This document shows positions 35,377-46,070 of a stretch of DNA of 64,000 nt, piece after piece. Origin of the DNA: Oscarella lobularis. Its lineage: Eukaryota > Porifera > Homoscleromorpha > Homosclerophorida > Oscarellidae. The notes under the pieces are model-generated. The model did no database searches and was not told the origin of the DNA. It saw only the letters and a program-made list of their open reading frames with translations. The stretch is from contig NC_089181.1 in the NCBI RefSeq assembly GCF_947507565.1, positions 3,295,614-3,359,613 on the forward strand, read 5' to 3'. Position numbers and translations under genes: made by a program. Each line of letters opens with the position of its first letter. Position 1 is the stretch's first letter.

Positions 35377-36257
35377 TTGAATTGAAAAAAGACGACGTTT
35401 TCGATGAATCGTGACTAATAATATCGTGACTATTATTTTTGGAGTGTTTTTGTTGTTGTAGAATTGATTGTAATGTGTTGAATAGAATGCAGCGATTTTT
35501 ATCTTCGACACACCTGTACACGTGCGCTTGCTTTTGCCTGATGCCCGTATGTCCGGGTAGGGTAGACGACTTTTCGAGAAAAAACGAGGAAAAACCGATT
35601 ACCCTACCCGGACATACGGGCCTCAGCGCAAACGTTCTTTTGTTCGCTGCCAGCGTTTTGCTCTTAATATTATTTTATTAACTAGACGTGAGAAAGCGCG
35701 CCAAGAGACGTCTAGTTAATAAAAAATATTAAGAGCAAAACGCAGGCAGCGAACAAAAGAACGTTTGCGCTGAGGCCCGTATGTCCGGGTAGGGTAAACG
35801 GAGAAAAAACCGATTACCCTACCCGAATATACGGACCACCGTATTGTTGAACGCCCGTATGTTCTCCTGAATTTCAACACTTTTTGTTTCTCTTATCAAA
35901 ATATCGCAATTGTATAAACATCAAAACTAAAAATCCTATTCCTATACAAATAAATAAAGGAAAAAATTTGTTTGACTTCATAGAGTTGACATCGTGGGGA
36001 CCAAGATGTTTTTTCTCAGAATCCGATCAAATTGCGCCATGCCATCACTTCTAACACCAGAAACGAGCAACCAGGCATCCATCTCTGCTGAGTAGGGTGC
36101 TTTGGTCTCGGCTCCCACGTGCCTTCACGTGAGAACGAAACATCATATGATGAGTACCCCTAATGATTCTTACCACCAAATGATCCTCTCGCTTTCAGAT
36201 CACGACGAACAGCAGACTAGAAAAAAATAAAAAAAGACACACAATTGAAAAAAACTG
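35377..36257. other. Spacer between usherin and the rhamnosidase gene
   Basis: About 880 bases between convergent stop codons. It holds the fold-back element listed separately (35544-35834). The rest (35836-36257) is AT-rich with no supported gene. A solitary partial copy of the element end (CGCCCGTATGTTCTCCTG, about 35858) lies just beyond it. Confidence 0.5.
35544..35834. mobile_element. Nested fold-back (MITE-like) element
   Basis: The unit CCCGTATGTCCGGGTAGGGT ... ACCCTACCCGGACATACGGG (35544-35620) is itself an inverted repeat of about 21-base arms. A second, slightly diverged unit lies at 35776-35834. Between them two long arms, about 35599-35689 and 35708-35796, are near-perfect reverse complements (CCTCAGCGCAAACGTTCTTT / AAAGAACGTTTGCGCTGAGG) around an 18-base spacer. 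There is no coding capacity. The structure is that of a non-autonomous fold-back or MITE element; no target-site duplication is evident. Confidence 0.85.
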
Positions 36258-39200
36258 CTACATCGAAACTTCAAAGTCATATCTTCCGGATCCAGCCTGG
36301 AAGACAATGTCGCCTTTTCCCTCGACAGCCCCCATAATTCCTGGCTGCCCTGGCTGATACTTGCCTCCCTTCCAAACGGCTTTACCACTCTCCATAACAG
36401 TGATCTTCGCCGCGTCCTCGCCGAACGTCGACATGTGAATTTCCGCCATACTATTGACGGGAATAGTCACCGAATGACTGAACATCGCACCGCCACGACA
36501 CGTCACTTGAACGTCCAAATGTTTGACGATGTCAAAGCACGGATCGCCGCCAAAATCGTCATTGCTCACGTGAATCTTACAGCTCGATTTTCCCACGCAA
36601 GCTTTTTGCACAGTACTCATCGAATTCGGCGAACTGCAATTGAAAATTTGAAAGTGACCGCACGTACCGTTGGGCGTTCCGTAGGAGGCGAAGAGAACGT
36701 CGCCTATGACGCCACCCGGAGGACATTGCAGCGTCAAATCAGTGTTCTCTCCCGCCGAACCGCACACGCTTCCCGGTCGCGACCACGCCGAATAAATCTC
36801 GCCTCTATACGTCCCCACAGTCGCAGAAACGGACGTCATAGCCGTATCTAAAAAATAACAATTAAATCATTAAATATTTATTTGAATTTCCTCCTTGCCG
36901 TTCGTCAATCGCGGTTGAATTCGAATTCGATCCCATCCCAAGCCGTCGTCCGCCATATTGATGCCGGCTATGGATTGATAGTACCATGGTCCCTGTCCGC
37001 CAAACATGATGTGATTGCGCGAGCTGACGCCGTGGAATTGCGAGCCGAGCCAACTCTCCCAAAGCGTCGTCGCCTGCTGAACGACCATCCAACCCCAACT
37101 CGGACTGGTCGTCTGGGAGGCGATCGTCAGCGCCAAGTCGAAGTAACCGTTGTCAGACAGAGCGGGAAGGAGATATTTCGTACCAACAATACCTATAGAG
37201 AAAGAAGTGAAGCGACCGGGTTCAAATCCCAGCGCACGCTGATTTTTTTTTCTTTTCTTTTTTTTTAGCGGCTCCCATCTAAAGCCGCGATCACTTTAAT
37301 TAAGTCGCGTTGGGTGTAAATATTCAATTGGGGACCCCCGAAAAATGACGTACGCTAAGTCTTTCCTTTATACCCAACGTAACGTAAGAACTCTTCTCTT
37401 GTGATTGGACGCTTGCCTTTGTGACATCACTCGCAATGATGTCACAAAGGCAAGTGACCAATCAAGTGTAGTGTACCTGTATTGAGATGATCTTCGATGC
37501 TGTGCGTATAAGCGACGAGATTCTCGACGACGGCGTGAAGATCGTCGGGCGGCACGACGCCGAGTACGAGCGCCAACGAATGCGTCGTCTGCGGACTGAT
37601 ATCATTGTCGACGTACAATTTCGACGAAGCGTTGTAGAACATTTCGTTGAACGCCGAGCGCAATTTCGTCGCCTGGGCGCGATACGTCGTCGCGTCGTCG
37701 CCCTTTCCGAGTTTCTCCGCCATATAGGCGACTAGATCGAGTTGCATGATGAAATAGAAGGACGAAACAAGAGGACTCGAGTATCGGCACCCCGTGCCGC
37801 TTTGGCGACCGAACACCAGTCGCCATAGCGACTGTACGTCAATAACCCGGATTTAGGATCGACGCGAGAGCGAAGGCTCTCAAGATGCGCCCTTGATGCC
37901 GTCGTAGTACTGACTTACGACGCGAGTGTCGTCTAAAAGAGAAAACATAAGAAAGAAAATAATAATAAAGGCCGATTCACGTGACGTAACGTGACGTAAC
38001 GTAACTTCCATATATAGTAAGCGAGAGTGATGTCACGTCACAAAGGCAAGCGTCCAATCAACTTACGCTAGTGTGAATCGGCTTTATACTAAGGATTGTT
38101 ACCGTAGTATTTGTGAACCCAGTAGGGAATGACGGTGTAGGCGACGTCCCACGCGGGATCGGCCGGCAAACCGCCGTGATGATACCAGGGAACGCAGTCG
38201 GGAACTTCGCCCTTTCCGCCTGTCTGATTATACACGAATAACTGCGAAAGCGAGACGATGAAAGAAAGTCCTTGTCGTTTTTTTTTCTTTTACGCTTACC
38301 TGAGTGTCGCGGATGTCTTGAATAAATTTGCTATAGCTCGCTGCCATGTCGAAATTGTATATTGTGAATTCGGCGGAGAGTTGCGCGTCTCCAAGCCAAC
38401 CGCGTCGCTCTCTCTGCGGACAGTCCGTCGGAATGCTAAGGAGAAGAAGAAGAAAAAAAGTCTGATTCTTTTAGGGGGGTATTTTTACCTTATGTAGTTG
38501 AAAGACTTGCGAAACGAGTGATGTGCTGGGCGCCGTTTAGTATGTCGTAATTTTCGCTGAATACGATGCTGCTCTCCTCGTCGACAGCCGAATGCACGAA
38601 ATGAGATTTGAGCGAATCGTGATTAGGTGTGCCAGGAAAGCCCGTCACCTAAAAGATAAATAATTATTTTAAAAAAACGAGAAAACCTTGTTTGTTTACC
38701 TGAACGAAACGGAATCCGTAGTAAGTGAAATAAGGCTCAAAGTCAACAGGACCTGAACTCCCATCAAAAATATATCTTCAATAGAGAATATCTCTATTGG
38801 GGAGAAGAGTTTGTGGCCAGGGGATTTCTTACATGGTACGTTCGGGAGAGTTGCCATAGCGATGCTGAATAAAACCGTCTTCGCTCATCATTTCCGCGTG
38901 TACGATGGTCAAATTGGATCCGGCTGGACCAGACTGATCCAGATGGAGAGTACAGAAGCCAGCCTCAATTAAATTAACACAATAGCAAATAGAGAAGTTT
39001 TAAAAAAATGTCGTAGTCACTGTTCTTACCACGTTTTGGCCGAAATCGAAGACAAAAACGCCCGGCGCCGGTTCAGTAATATTTAATGCACTAAACGTAT
39101 TGACTTTCTTTACTGGAGGCATGATGTGCGCCGAGGGAGTTCCCGTGGGTTCCGTTGCCAAAGCGACGGCATTAGCCCACCCGTCACTATGATGATAACC

Positions 39201-39457
39201 CTAGAAAAAAAAAATTCCCTAATAAAATTAATCTGATTTCTTTTCTACGCACGGGCATGTCCCATCCGGGAGTGGCATTTCTTGAATCGTAAGTCTCTCC
39301 GACATAGATGTCGTCCTGGACAACGGGACCGGAAATCTGCATCCACTTCTCATTCGACTCGACCATCATCGACGTTTTATCAGCAAACTGAACAATCATC
39401 AAAAAACGCAAAGATCGACCTCCAACCTTAACGGAAGGCTGAGAAAACCATCCTAGA

Positions 39458-39488
<31 letters not shown>

Positions 39489-40239
39489 ATAGTTATTAAT
39501 TAATTAATATAGATTTTCTCACCGTGACCCAGTGTCACTGCCACTGCATTGGGACCCTCTCTCAGCATATACGTCACGTCGTGAGTGTCGTACAAGAGTC
39601 GACGTTCGAATGTGGTGAAAGCGCCGAGAACTTGATCTCCGACTCGCTCCCCGTTGAGTCGGAGCTGATAATAGCCGAGACCCAATATGTAGACGTGCGC
39701 CGCTGTGACGACTTGTCCGGACGAGACGTTGAATTCGTAGCGCAGCTGATTGCCCTTTTCGCCGTCCAACCAAGTCGACTTTCCCCAATCGGAAATTCCG
39801 AAATGAAAAGAGGCCATTTCGCTGAGAGGAGAAGGAGAATTCTGGTTATCCCAATATTGCACCTGGAGGAACATCCCAATCACATAGATACTCTCGTATT
39901 TTTTCCCCTTACCGTCCAATGATATCTCGTGTTTGGCTGAAGGGGACTCTTTCCATTCATTTCCACGTTTGTCGATCGATTCGACTTGACTGTGCCCGAA
40001 TCCCATAAGATCTGGTCCGGATGAAGCGGTTGCATTGCGTTTGGACTGTAGACGACGATGCGATAGGCCGTTTGCACTTGGCCGCGATCCGCGTGCGCGA
40101 GTGCCCACGAAAATCTCGGCATCGGAGCGTCGATTGCAACGGGATTGTCGAGGTATTCGACGCGGAGGCGATACGGCGCGCCGGGAGCCGTCGAAGCGAC
40201 GGGAAGAAGGAGTAAAACGAGGACGAAGCTCAACTGCAT
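36258..40239 (-). CDS. GH78 alpha-L-rhamnosidase with C-terminal SUEL rhamnose-binding lectin domain
   Basis: Spliced minus-strand gene of about 13 exons. It starts MQLSFVLVLLLLPVASTAPG, a signal peptide. An Ig-like N-terminal domain (PYRLRVEYLDNPVAIDAP, PRFSW) and the rhamnosidase N domain (ILGLGYYQLRLNGERVGDQ) are followed by an (alpha/alpha)6 barrel carrying the GH78 signature IPTDCPQRERRGWLGDAQ (exon near 38390). Later exons read PAWDVAYTVIPYWVHKYYG, DNGYFDLALTIASQTTSPSW and FHGVSSRNHIMFGGQGPWY. The last exon adds a SUEL/galactose-binding lectin module (about 36510-36780) with VCGSAGENTDLTLQCPPG, FASYGTPNGTC and the closing DIVKHLDVQVTC, then a beta-rich tail. The enzyme should be secreted and release terminal L-rhamnose. 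GH78 is mainly bacterial and fungal, so its presence here may reflect old transfer. Confidence 0.9.
37402..37464. repeat. Palindromic element copy 1 (hairpin) in rhamnosidase intron
   Basis: Arms TGATTGGACGCTTGCCTTTG..ACATCA (37402-37429) and TGATGTCACAAAGGCAAGTG..ACCAATCA (37437-37464) form a 28-bp stem with a 7-base loop. An outer pair of inverted segments (GCGTTGGGTGTAAA near 37307 and TTTATACCCAACG near 37368) suggests a larger composite. Confidence 0.8.
37966..38087. mobile_element. Palindromic element copy 2: about 120-bp MITE with terminal inverted repeats
   Basis: Terminal repeats TAAAGGCCGATTCAC (about 37966) and GTGAATCGGCTTTA (to about 38087) bound a non-coding core. The core includes CCATATATAGTAAGCGAGAG and GTCACAAAGGCAAGCGTCCA, shared with copies elsewhere in the window. 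It lies in an intron of the rhamnosidase gene. Confidence 0.8.
39459..39491. repeat. (AAAT)n microsatellite
   Basis: Perfect AAAT/ATAA repeats inside a rhamnosidase intron. Similar tetranucleotide runs occur in introns at about 22553-22577, 44518-44540 and 49838-49862. Confidence 0.8.
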
Positions 40240-40358
40240 GTTTTGTCACGTGATCGCGAGCACGATGCGATCGTTCAATGAATTTTCACCGTCTAACTAG
40301 TCTATCAGCCAATTCGCTAAATCTACTCGTACATGCTAACGTAGAACGCATTAAAAAT

Positions 40359-42390
40359 TCAGTCAAGACCATCGTAGCGAGGATATGACCTGTATCTTTT
40401 CCCACTAAGCAATCCATCCTAAAGAAACGTATGTATCTACCAAAGGAAATCGTTTTTTTCTTACTTGAACAGAGGGATCTCGGCTGTCTCCTATAAGAGC
40501 GTCTCGAACTTGCTCAGTGGGAGTCATTGCCGGTTTCAAGCAAGGAAATTCCATCAGACCGTTGTACATTGCCGTGCCAATGAGCAGAAAAGCAAAGCCG
40601 TCCACTAAAGAATATACACGACGTTGGCCACACAAGACCAGTGTAAAAAACGAGAACTTACATTGAACAAAGTCCCACCAATCGCATTGCTCTCCGAACT
40701 GCTTTGCTCCCGCGTAGAAAAGAATCAGTTCGACAATCCAGACGAGAATTGTTCTCAGCGCATCAATTAGAGTACGATGAACAGCTAAATAATTATTAAT
40801 TAATTAATCTTATATAAGCACAAGGGGTGGCACCAGTCAGGGATTTCGTTACGGCTAAGCCGAAATAATTGTAAAAAGCAATGGAACACAGGTAGACCAC
40901 TAAACACTCATAAAATTATTAACCTTCATTTATAAAGACGTCTTACGTATCATTGCAAGCAATTTTCCAGAGCTAATCATTTGATAAAAAGCATCCAAGC
41001 TAAAATTGGAATATTCGAATAGAAATCATCATGTAGTGTCTCTTGATTTTGTACCTGTCCTCGTACGGCTTGCCGTTCGGTCGAATGTGATACATTGCTG
41101 GCAACACAGCCTGTCAAAAAAAATACTTTCAATGATTTATTGTAGCTCGTTACAAAGATACATACTCCAGTCATCAAAATAACGCCAAAAAATCCTTCCA
41201 TACCCACCACCTAGCTCAAGAAGTAAACTACTTTAATTAATTAATCAATAAAAAAAGTAAATACAAAACCTGCAAGGGATGAAAGCCTCTCTTCTTCAAA
41301 AAAGTCTCCTCGATGACCATCTGAGATGCACTCACAATCTGACTGCAAACGATGAGTATGATACCTAAAAAAGGCCCCGGATTTCTTTGAGAGAGAACGC
41401 GCGCATAAGGGAGATCGAACCGAGAATTGTATGCCAACTGGATTGCACTTGTTCCTGATTAAAAACATCGGAAAGTCCGACGCAACAGAGACCGAACTGT
41501 TATAGAGATTCGAAATTGAGAGGGGCACTTATTTAATTAAAAAAGGTGACGTACTACGACAGTCGAAATGCCCATCCAATGAATGCATCTCAACTTTCGC
41601 TTGAGAAAAATCACCTGAGAAAAGTTGGTGTAAAAAAATTCGAAACGTTGCGCTTTTCTCACTGATAAAAGACCGGTGAAAATGATGATGGAACCGCGAA
41701 GCATTTGCCACACGGAAGCGTTGACGTAGACGAGCCCAATTCCTTGGGGAGAGGAAAAATAGAAGGAAAAATATTGCGACAAAGTCTCACTGTACCGTAC
41801 CGGCTAGCGACGTTCCAATCAGATCGCAGCAAGTGGGAATAATAAAAATCCAATGAAAAACCCTATAGAAGAAAAAGAAATAATAAATAAATTAATAATG
41901 AAGTGTCTTTACGGTGGACGTTTCATGAGGAGACTCCGATCTCCTCCTTCGTATTCAGCATTAGTGCTCATATAACGCTATGACAAAAGTGACGTCAGAA
42001 AAAATATTTTTTAAAGTTAATTAGGACTTCTTTCTCCTTCTTTCTTCTTCTTGATTCCAAGCATCGGTGCACGGCAAAGCCAAAAAGACACAATGACTCG
42101 CCTAAACGATGATCAAAATTCGAAAATGGCTCGCAGTTCGATTGGAGTCTTACCCACGAACATGACGAGCGTTTGAAACCATGGGTGATCGAATTGGTGT
42201 ACTGTTCTTTGGGCTTTCGCTGAGAAATTGTATGCGACTCTGCAGATCATGTCTCTTTTCGTTTCGAAAAGGGAGCCCCGCTTCCGGCCTACTTGCAATC
42301 GTTCTGCGCCTTTTTCGATAGCGTGTTAATGGAGCCCGTTACGAGCATGCCGAGTGCAAGAACGATCTGCAATCGTGACAGTTTTGCCAT
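40359..42390 (-). CDS. SLC35F6: Solute carrier family 35 member F6 (multi-span membrane transporter)
   Basis: Spliced minus-strand gene. It starts MAKLSRLQIVLALGMLVTGS (start 42390), matching the family's first transmembrane helix ending LVTGSINTLSxK. Later exons encode SQMVIEETFLKKRGFHPLQV, VGMEGFFGVILMTGV and LHDDFYSNIPILAWMLF, and near the end DGFAFLLIGTAMYNGLMEF. The last short exon ends KRYRSYPRYDGLD, stop 40359-40361. The family is a ten-helix drug/metabolite transporter-like carrier placed on lysosomes and mitochondria (ANT2-binding protein). The start lies 218 bases from that of SPTLC2 on the other strand. Some middle exons (about 41530-42100) were placed only roughly. Confidence 0.88.
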
Positions 42391-42608
42391 GACGGAGAAA
42401 GTCAGCCAGTCACGTGACAAGACTGCAGTGGCCCGAATGATAACTAGGCGGGCTGCTCTCACACCTCAAGGGCCACCTCTAGCATTGTTTATTCGGACTA
42501 TTACGATAGCTTTGCTTTTTGGAAATCATTCGTTTTTGATTGGGCATCAACGATGAACAGGTCACGGGACGCGCGCGCAACCGAAAGCCCGGATAAGCCA
42601 AAGGACCA
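42391..42608. promoter_or_regulatory. Bidirectional promoter, SLC35F6 / SPTLC2
   Basis: A 218-base gap separates the divergent starts. It contains a CACGTG E-box-like motif (TCACGTGAC, near 42411). No other element is clear. Confidence 0.45.
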
Positions 42609-44820
42609 ATGTCAACAGTCTCAACGACGACGAGAACGCGCACCGCCGAGACGGCGGCGGCTTCGGTGCCAGCGTCGTCCGCCGCTAGCATGCGATACGA
42701 CGCTCCAATCGCGACGGCGAACCGAAGCGACGGGGCTCCTGTCGTGCAGCGACTCGCCTCCGAGTCCGATCGAAGGGAATCGTTCGAAGAGACGCCGCTC
42801 TGGTGCGCGCTCTCGACCTACCTCATCTGGGGCTTGTACATCATCATCGCCTACGTGAGAACGTTCTTGGCGAAGATAGGCGTCGAGCGTGTAAAGCACA
42901 AAGAGGAAGCCGAGAAAAACACGAAGGTAGGGGCGCGCGAGGTTTCGTTCGTTCGTGCATACTTGGGAAGCCGCAATAAACCTTTTGCATGTACAAGCGA
43001 TTACCCCTCTCCTTAATTAATCCCTTGTCACGTGATCATCGCCACAGTCTCTGATTGGACGTGTGCACGTGTGATTAGTAATCCGGGGATTTAGGGTTTC
43101 GTTCCGCTTTACGCGAGCTTTGAATCGACGTATACGTATTATATATATCGACGGATTCGTGACTGTTGGGATCGGCCGATAGCCAGTTGTGCTGGCGCGC
43201 GATTTGACGTGATGGAACGCGTGTCGGACGACCAGAATCGAACATACAAGTAGTAGAACTTGGACTCTCGTTCTTCTCTAAATTAAATATCTTATGAGTA
43301 TAGGTTCACTGGAAGAAAAATCAATGCTATTAATCTTAGCTCCTATAATTATTTGGGTTTTGCTGAGACATCCGGTTCGTGCGCAGATGCTGCCATCGAC
43401 GCTATTAAGGAATACGGTGTCTCGCCTTGTAGTAGCAGAAGAGAAGTTGGTAAGTTATTTATCCCATAGAATTTTTAAAAAAAATTACCTAATATGTTTA
43501 TTTAGGAACATTGGCATTGCTGAAGGACCTTGAACGTATCGTCGCGGAATTTCTTCACAAGCCCGCTGCCATGGTATTTGGGATGGGATTTGGAACAAAT
43601 TCGATGAATATTCCCGCTTTGGCTGGAAAGGTGAGTCTCACAGGGGAGGGGAGGGGAGAAGTCAGTTACACTGTATCTAGGGAAGTTTGATTATAAGCGA
43701 CGAACTCAATCATTCATCTCTCGTATTGGGAATTCGTTTGTCCGGAGCAAAGGTCATGACCTTCAAACACAACGGTATTTTCAGAACGGAAATGAATAAT
43801 ATAATACTTGACGTACATCTAGACATGAAGGATCTCGAGGCGAAATTACGTCACGCTGTCGTCTATGGTCATCCGAGAACGCGCAGGCCCTACAAGAAGA
43901 TTATAATATTTGTTGAAGGCGTCTACAGGTAGGAATTCAATATATCATTATTATTATTATTGATTTTTTCTTGTAGCATGGAAGGATCCGTTGTTCATCT
44001 AAAGAAGGTCGTCGAACTGAAGAAAAAATACAAGGTAGGGCCTCTTCTCCCCTTATTTATCCTCTATATCTCCATCTAGGCTTACATTTATTTGGACGAG
44101 GCGCACAGCATCGGTTGCATGGGCGAAAGCGGACGCGGAATAAGCGAGTATTGGGGCGTGGACACCTCCGACATTGACGTCATGATGGGCACGTTTACCA
44201 AGAGCTTCGGCGCCAGCGGCGGTTACATAGCCGCTAGTCACGTGATCATTGATCATCTTCGACGTCGTTCCCATAACGACGCCTACGCGACGGCGATGTC
44301 GGCGCCCGTTGCCGCGCAGACGTTGGAGTCGATGCGAATTATCATGGGGAAGGATGGGACGGACGAGGGGAAGCGACGCATACGGCAACTCGCTGAAAAT
44401 ACGCGCTATTTGCGACGTCGACTTATGAATATGGGATACATTGTCTATGGGAATTACGATTCGCCTGTTATTCCCGTTATGATTTTTCAACCGTCGAAAA
44501 TACCGTAGGGGGAGATTTATTTATTTATTTATTTATTTATGTTATTGTTTTTTTTTTGGATAGATTGTTTTCGCGGACGCTTCTTGAGCGGAATATTGGC
44601 GTCGTTGTGGCCGGTTTTCCCGCCACGTCGATTATTACGACCCGGGCTCGATTCTGCATGTCATCAGCATTGACCAGAGAAGCGTTGGACGAGGTAAGCG
44701 CGCGGAACAATGTAGAAAAGGGATGGAGGGAGGGAGCGGGGTTTTTTTTAGGCGCTTGGTGTTTTGGATGAAATTGGAGATACGATGTTGCTGAAGCAGG
44801 CGTCCAAACGAGACTTTTGA
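42609..44820 (+). CDS. SPTLC2: Serine palmitoyltransferase long-chain subunit (SPTLC2/3 type)
   Basis: Spliced gene of about nine exons. It starts [21 protein letters not shown] membrane helix ([20 protein letters not shown]) precedes the alpha-oxoamine-synthase fold. Exons encode [51 protein letters not shown] and [17 protein letters not shown]. The PLP-lysine motif [13 protein letters not shown] is at about 44189-44227, and [15 protein letters not shown] follows near the end. The stop is at 44818-44820. The enzyme condenses serine with palmitoyl-CoA at the ER, the first step of sphingolipid synthesis, as the catalytic partner of SPTLC1. The active-site lysine is present, so this is the catalytic subunit, not SPTLC1. 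Length is near the family's usual 550. Confidence 0.95.
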
Positions 44821-44969
44821 ACTTTTGGGAGACAGTGACCACGCCCTTTTCCCCCCCTTTCTTCACGTATACTATCTCTATTTCACTCTTATTGTGTAAG
44901 CCACGTGTATAAGATGCTAACTATGAAGTGTGAAATGTAGAATAGGCCCCCTCGCATGCTGTTCTCTTT

Positions 44970-45929
44970 TTAGTTTTCGGATCTTTCCTGTCGCATTCCC
45001 TCTTTCATGACGTCGGCGACGCAATTGTAAACGAATGTCCACGCGTCGCTGATCGAAGGCGTCCAATCGTCGCCGTTTGCCTTTTCGATCGCCGAAAGAA
45101 GCGCTTGACCGACGATCTAGAAGAGAAAGTGTACAATGAATGAAATGGGGGAGGGCCCCCCCCCACTTCTCTCTACGTACGTCAAAATGGGGATCTTGGA
45201 TGTTCCACTTGACGTGCTTTGCGCCGAGCTCGAGAAGAATAGGGGTTAACGAGTCGATATCGTCGATTTCGTCGACAGCAGCGCCGACCGTTTCCATGAC
45301 GCCGAGCGCGTGCTTTTTCACCGCATCGTGCTTCGGCAGTTCTTCACGTGGCACGTCGCGAAACGGCGCGAAGAGCTGCTGGGCTTCGGGAGCAATGTCG
45401 AAAATTCTAAACGAGCTCCTAATCAGTAATGGGCTCAGTGGGAGGGAGGATTGATGGAATGCACGCAATGTCGTTACTTAGGTGAACAAAGGGACCCTAA
45501 TTACATCAACTAAAGGTACAGTAATGGTTTTGGGACGACGAGAAAGTCGCTTTTTTTCGCGTGTGTGCACGAGAGTGTAGATATTCTCGAGGCTCGCGTA
45601 CGCTAATTTTATGCGGTGGTGGGAGTCAGCTCGAAACCGGCGAAACTATATCGCGCCCACCTTCGTCGTGACTACGCGCAGCTGCAACGTGCAACTGTAC
45701 AGACACGAGAAGTCTCAGGTGGGCGATGGCACGTCAAACGCTATTCATTTTGCGGACAACTCCCTTACTTAACGAAAAAGGCGACCCCGTTGCCTTGCAA
45801 GTCGCGAGCAACGACTTTCCACGTCTTTCGAACGGCCTCGACTTGACTCTCGCTGAGAACACGACGTTGGACGCGATTTTCATCGACTCCATTCTGCTTT
45901 TTCTTCTTTCCACCACCAATGTTTCCCAT
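44970..45929 (-). CDS. N-myristoylated globin (globin X / neuroglobin-like)
   Basis: Three-exon minus-strand gene of about 190 residues. It starts MGNIGGGKKKKQNG: Gly2 followed by a lysine cluster, a textbook myristoylation plus basic membrane-anchoring signal. The globin fold follows: VRKTWKVVARDLQGNGVAFF (helices A-B), FRIFDIAPEAQQLFAPF (B-C-CD), KKHALGVMETVGAAVDEI (helix E with the distal His), LGAKHVKWNIQDPHF (helix F with the proximal His) and DAWTFVYNCVADVMKEGM (helix H). The start ATG at 45929 is chosen because it creates the myristoylation signal and upstream in-frame Met codons lack homology. N-acylated membrane globins of the globin X type are known in animals, with proposed redox or signalling roles. 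The end RSEN is at 44970. GSTZ1 lies 141 bases upstream on the same strand. Confidence 0.9.
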
Positions 45930-46070
45930 ATCGGAACGCACAGTAAGAAATAGACGGAGACAAAAAAAAACCGAGAGGGTCTGGTCTGAACAGAGCCAAT
46001 GACAACATGTAGTGAAATAGACACTTCCCTTCCGCCCTCGCATGCGCAACCCAATTTCCCACATGTTAAT

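Noticed and set aside
36435-36851. Plus-strand frame over the lectin exon of the rhamnosidase
   Set aside because: The minus strand encodes a clear SUEL domain; the plus frame has no recognisable sequence.
37200-37250. B-box-like GGGTTCAAATCCC followed by a T-run, suggesting a tRNA gene or SINE
   Set aside because: No A-box or cloverleaf can be built upstream and the acceptor arms do not pair. At most it is a SINE tail; not annotated.
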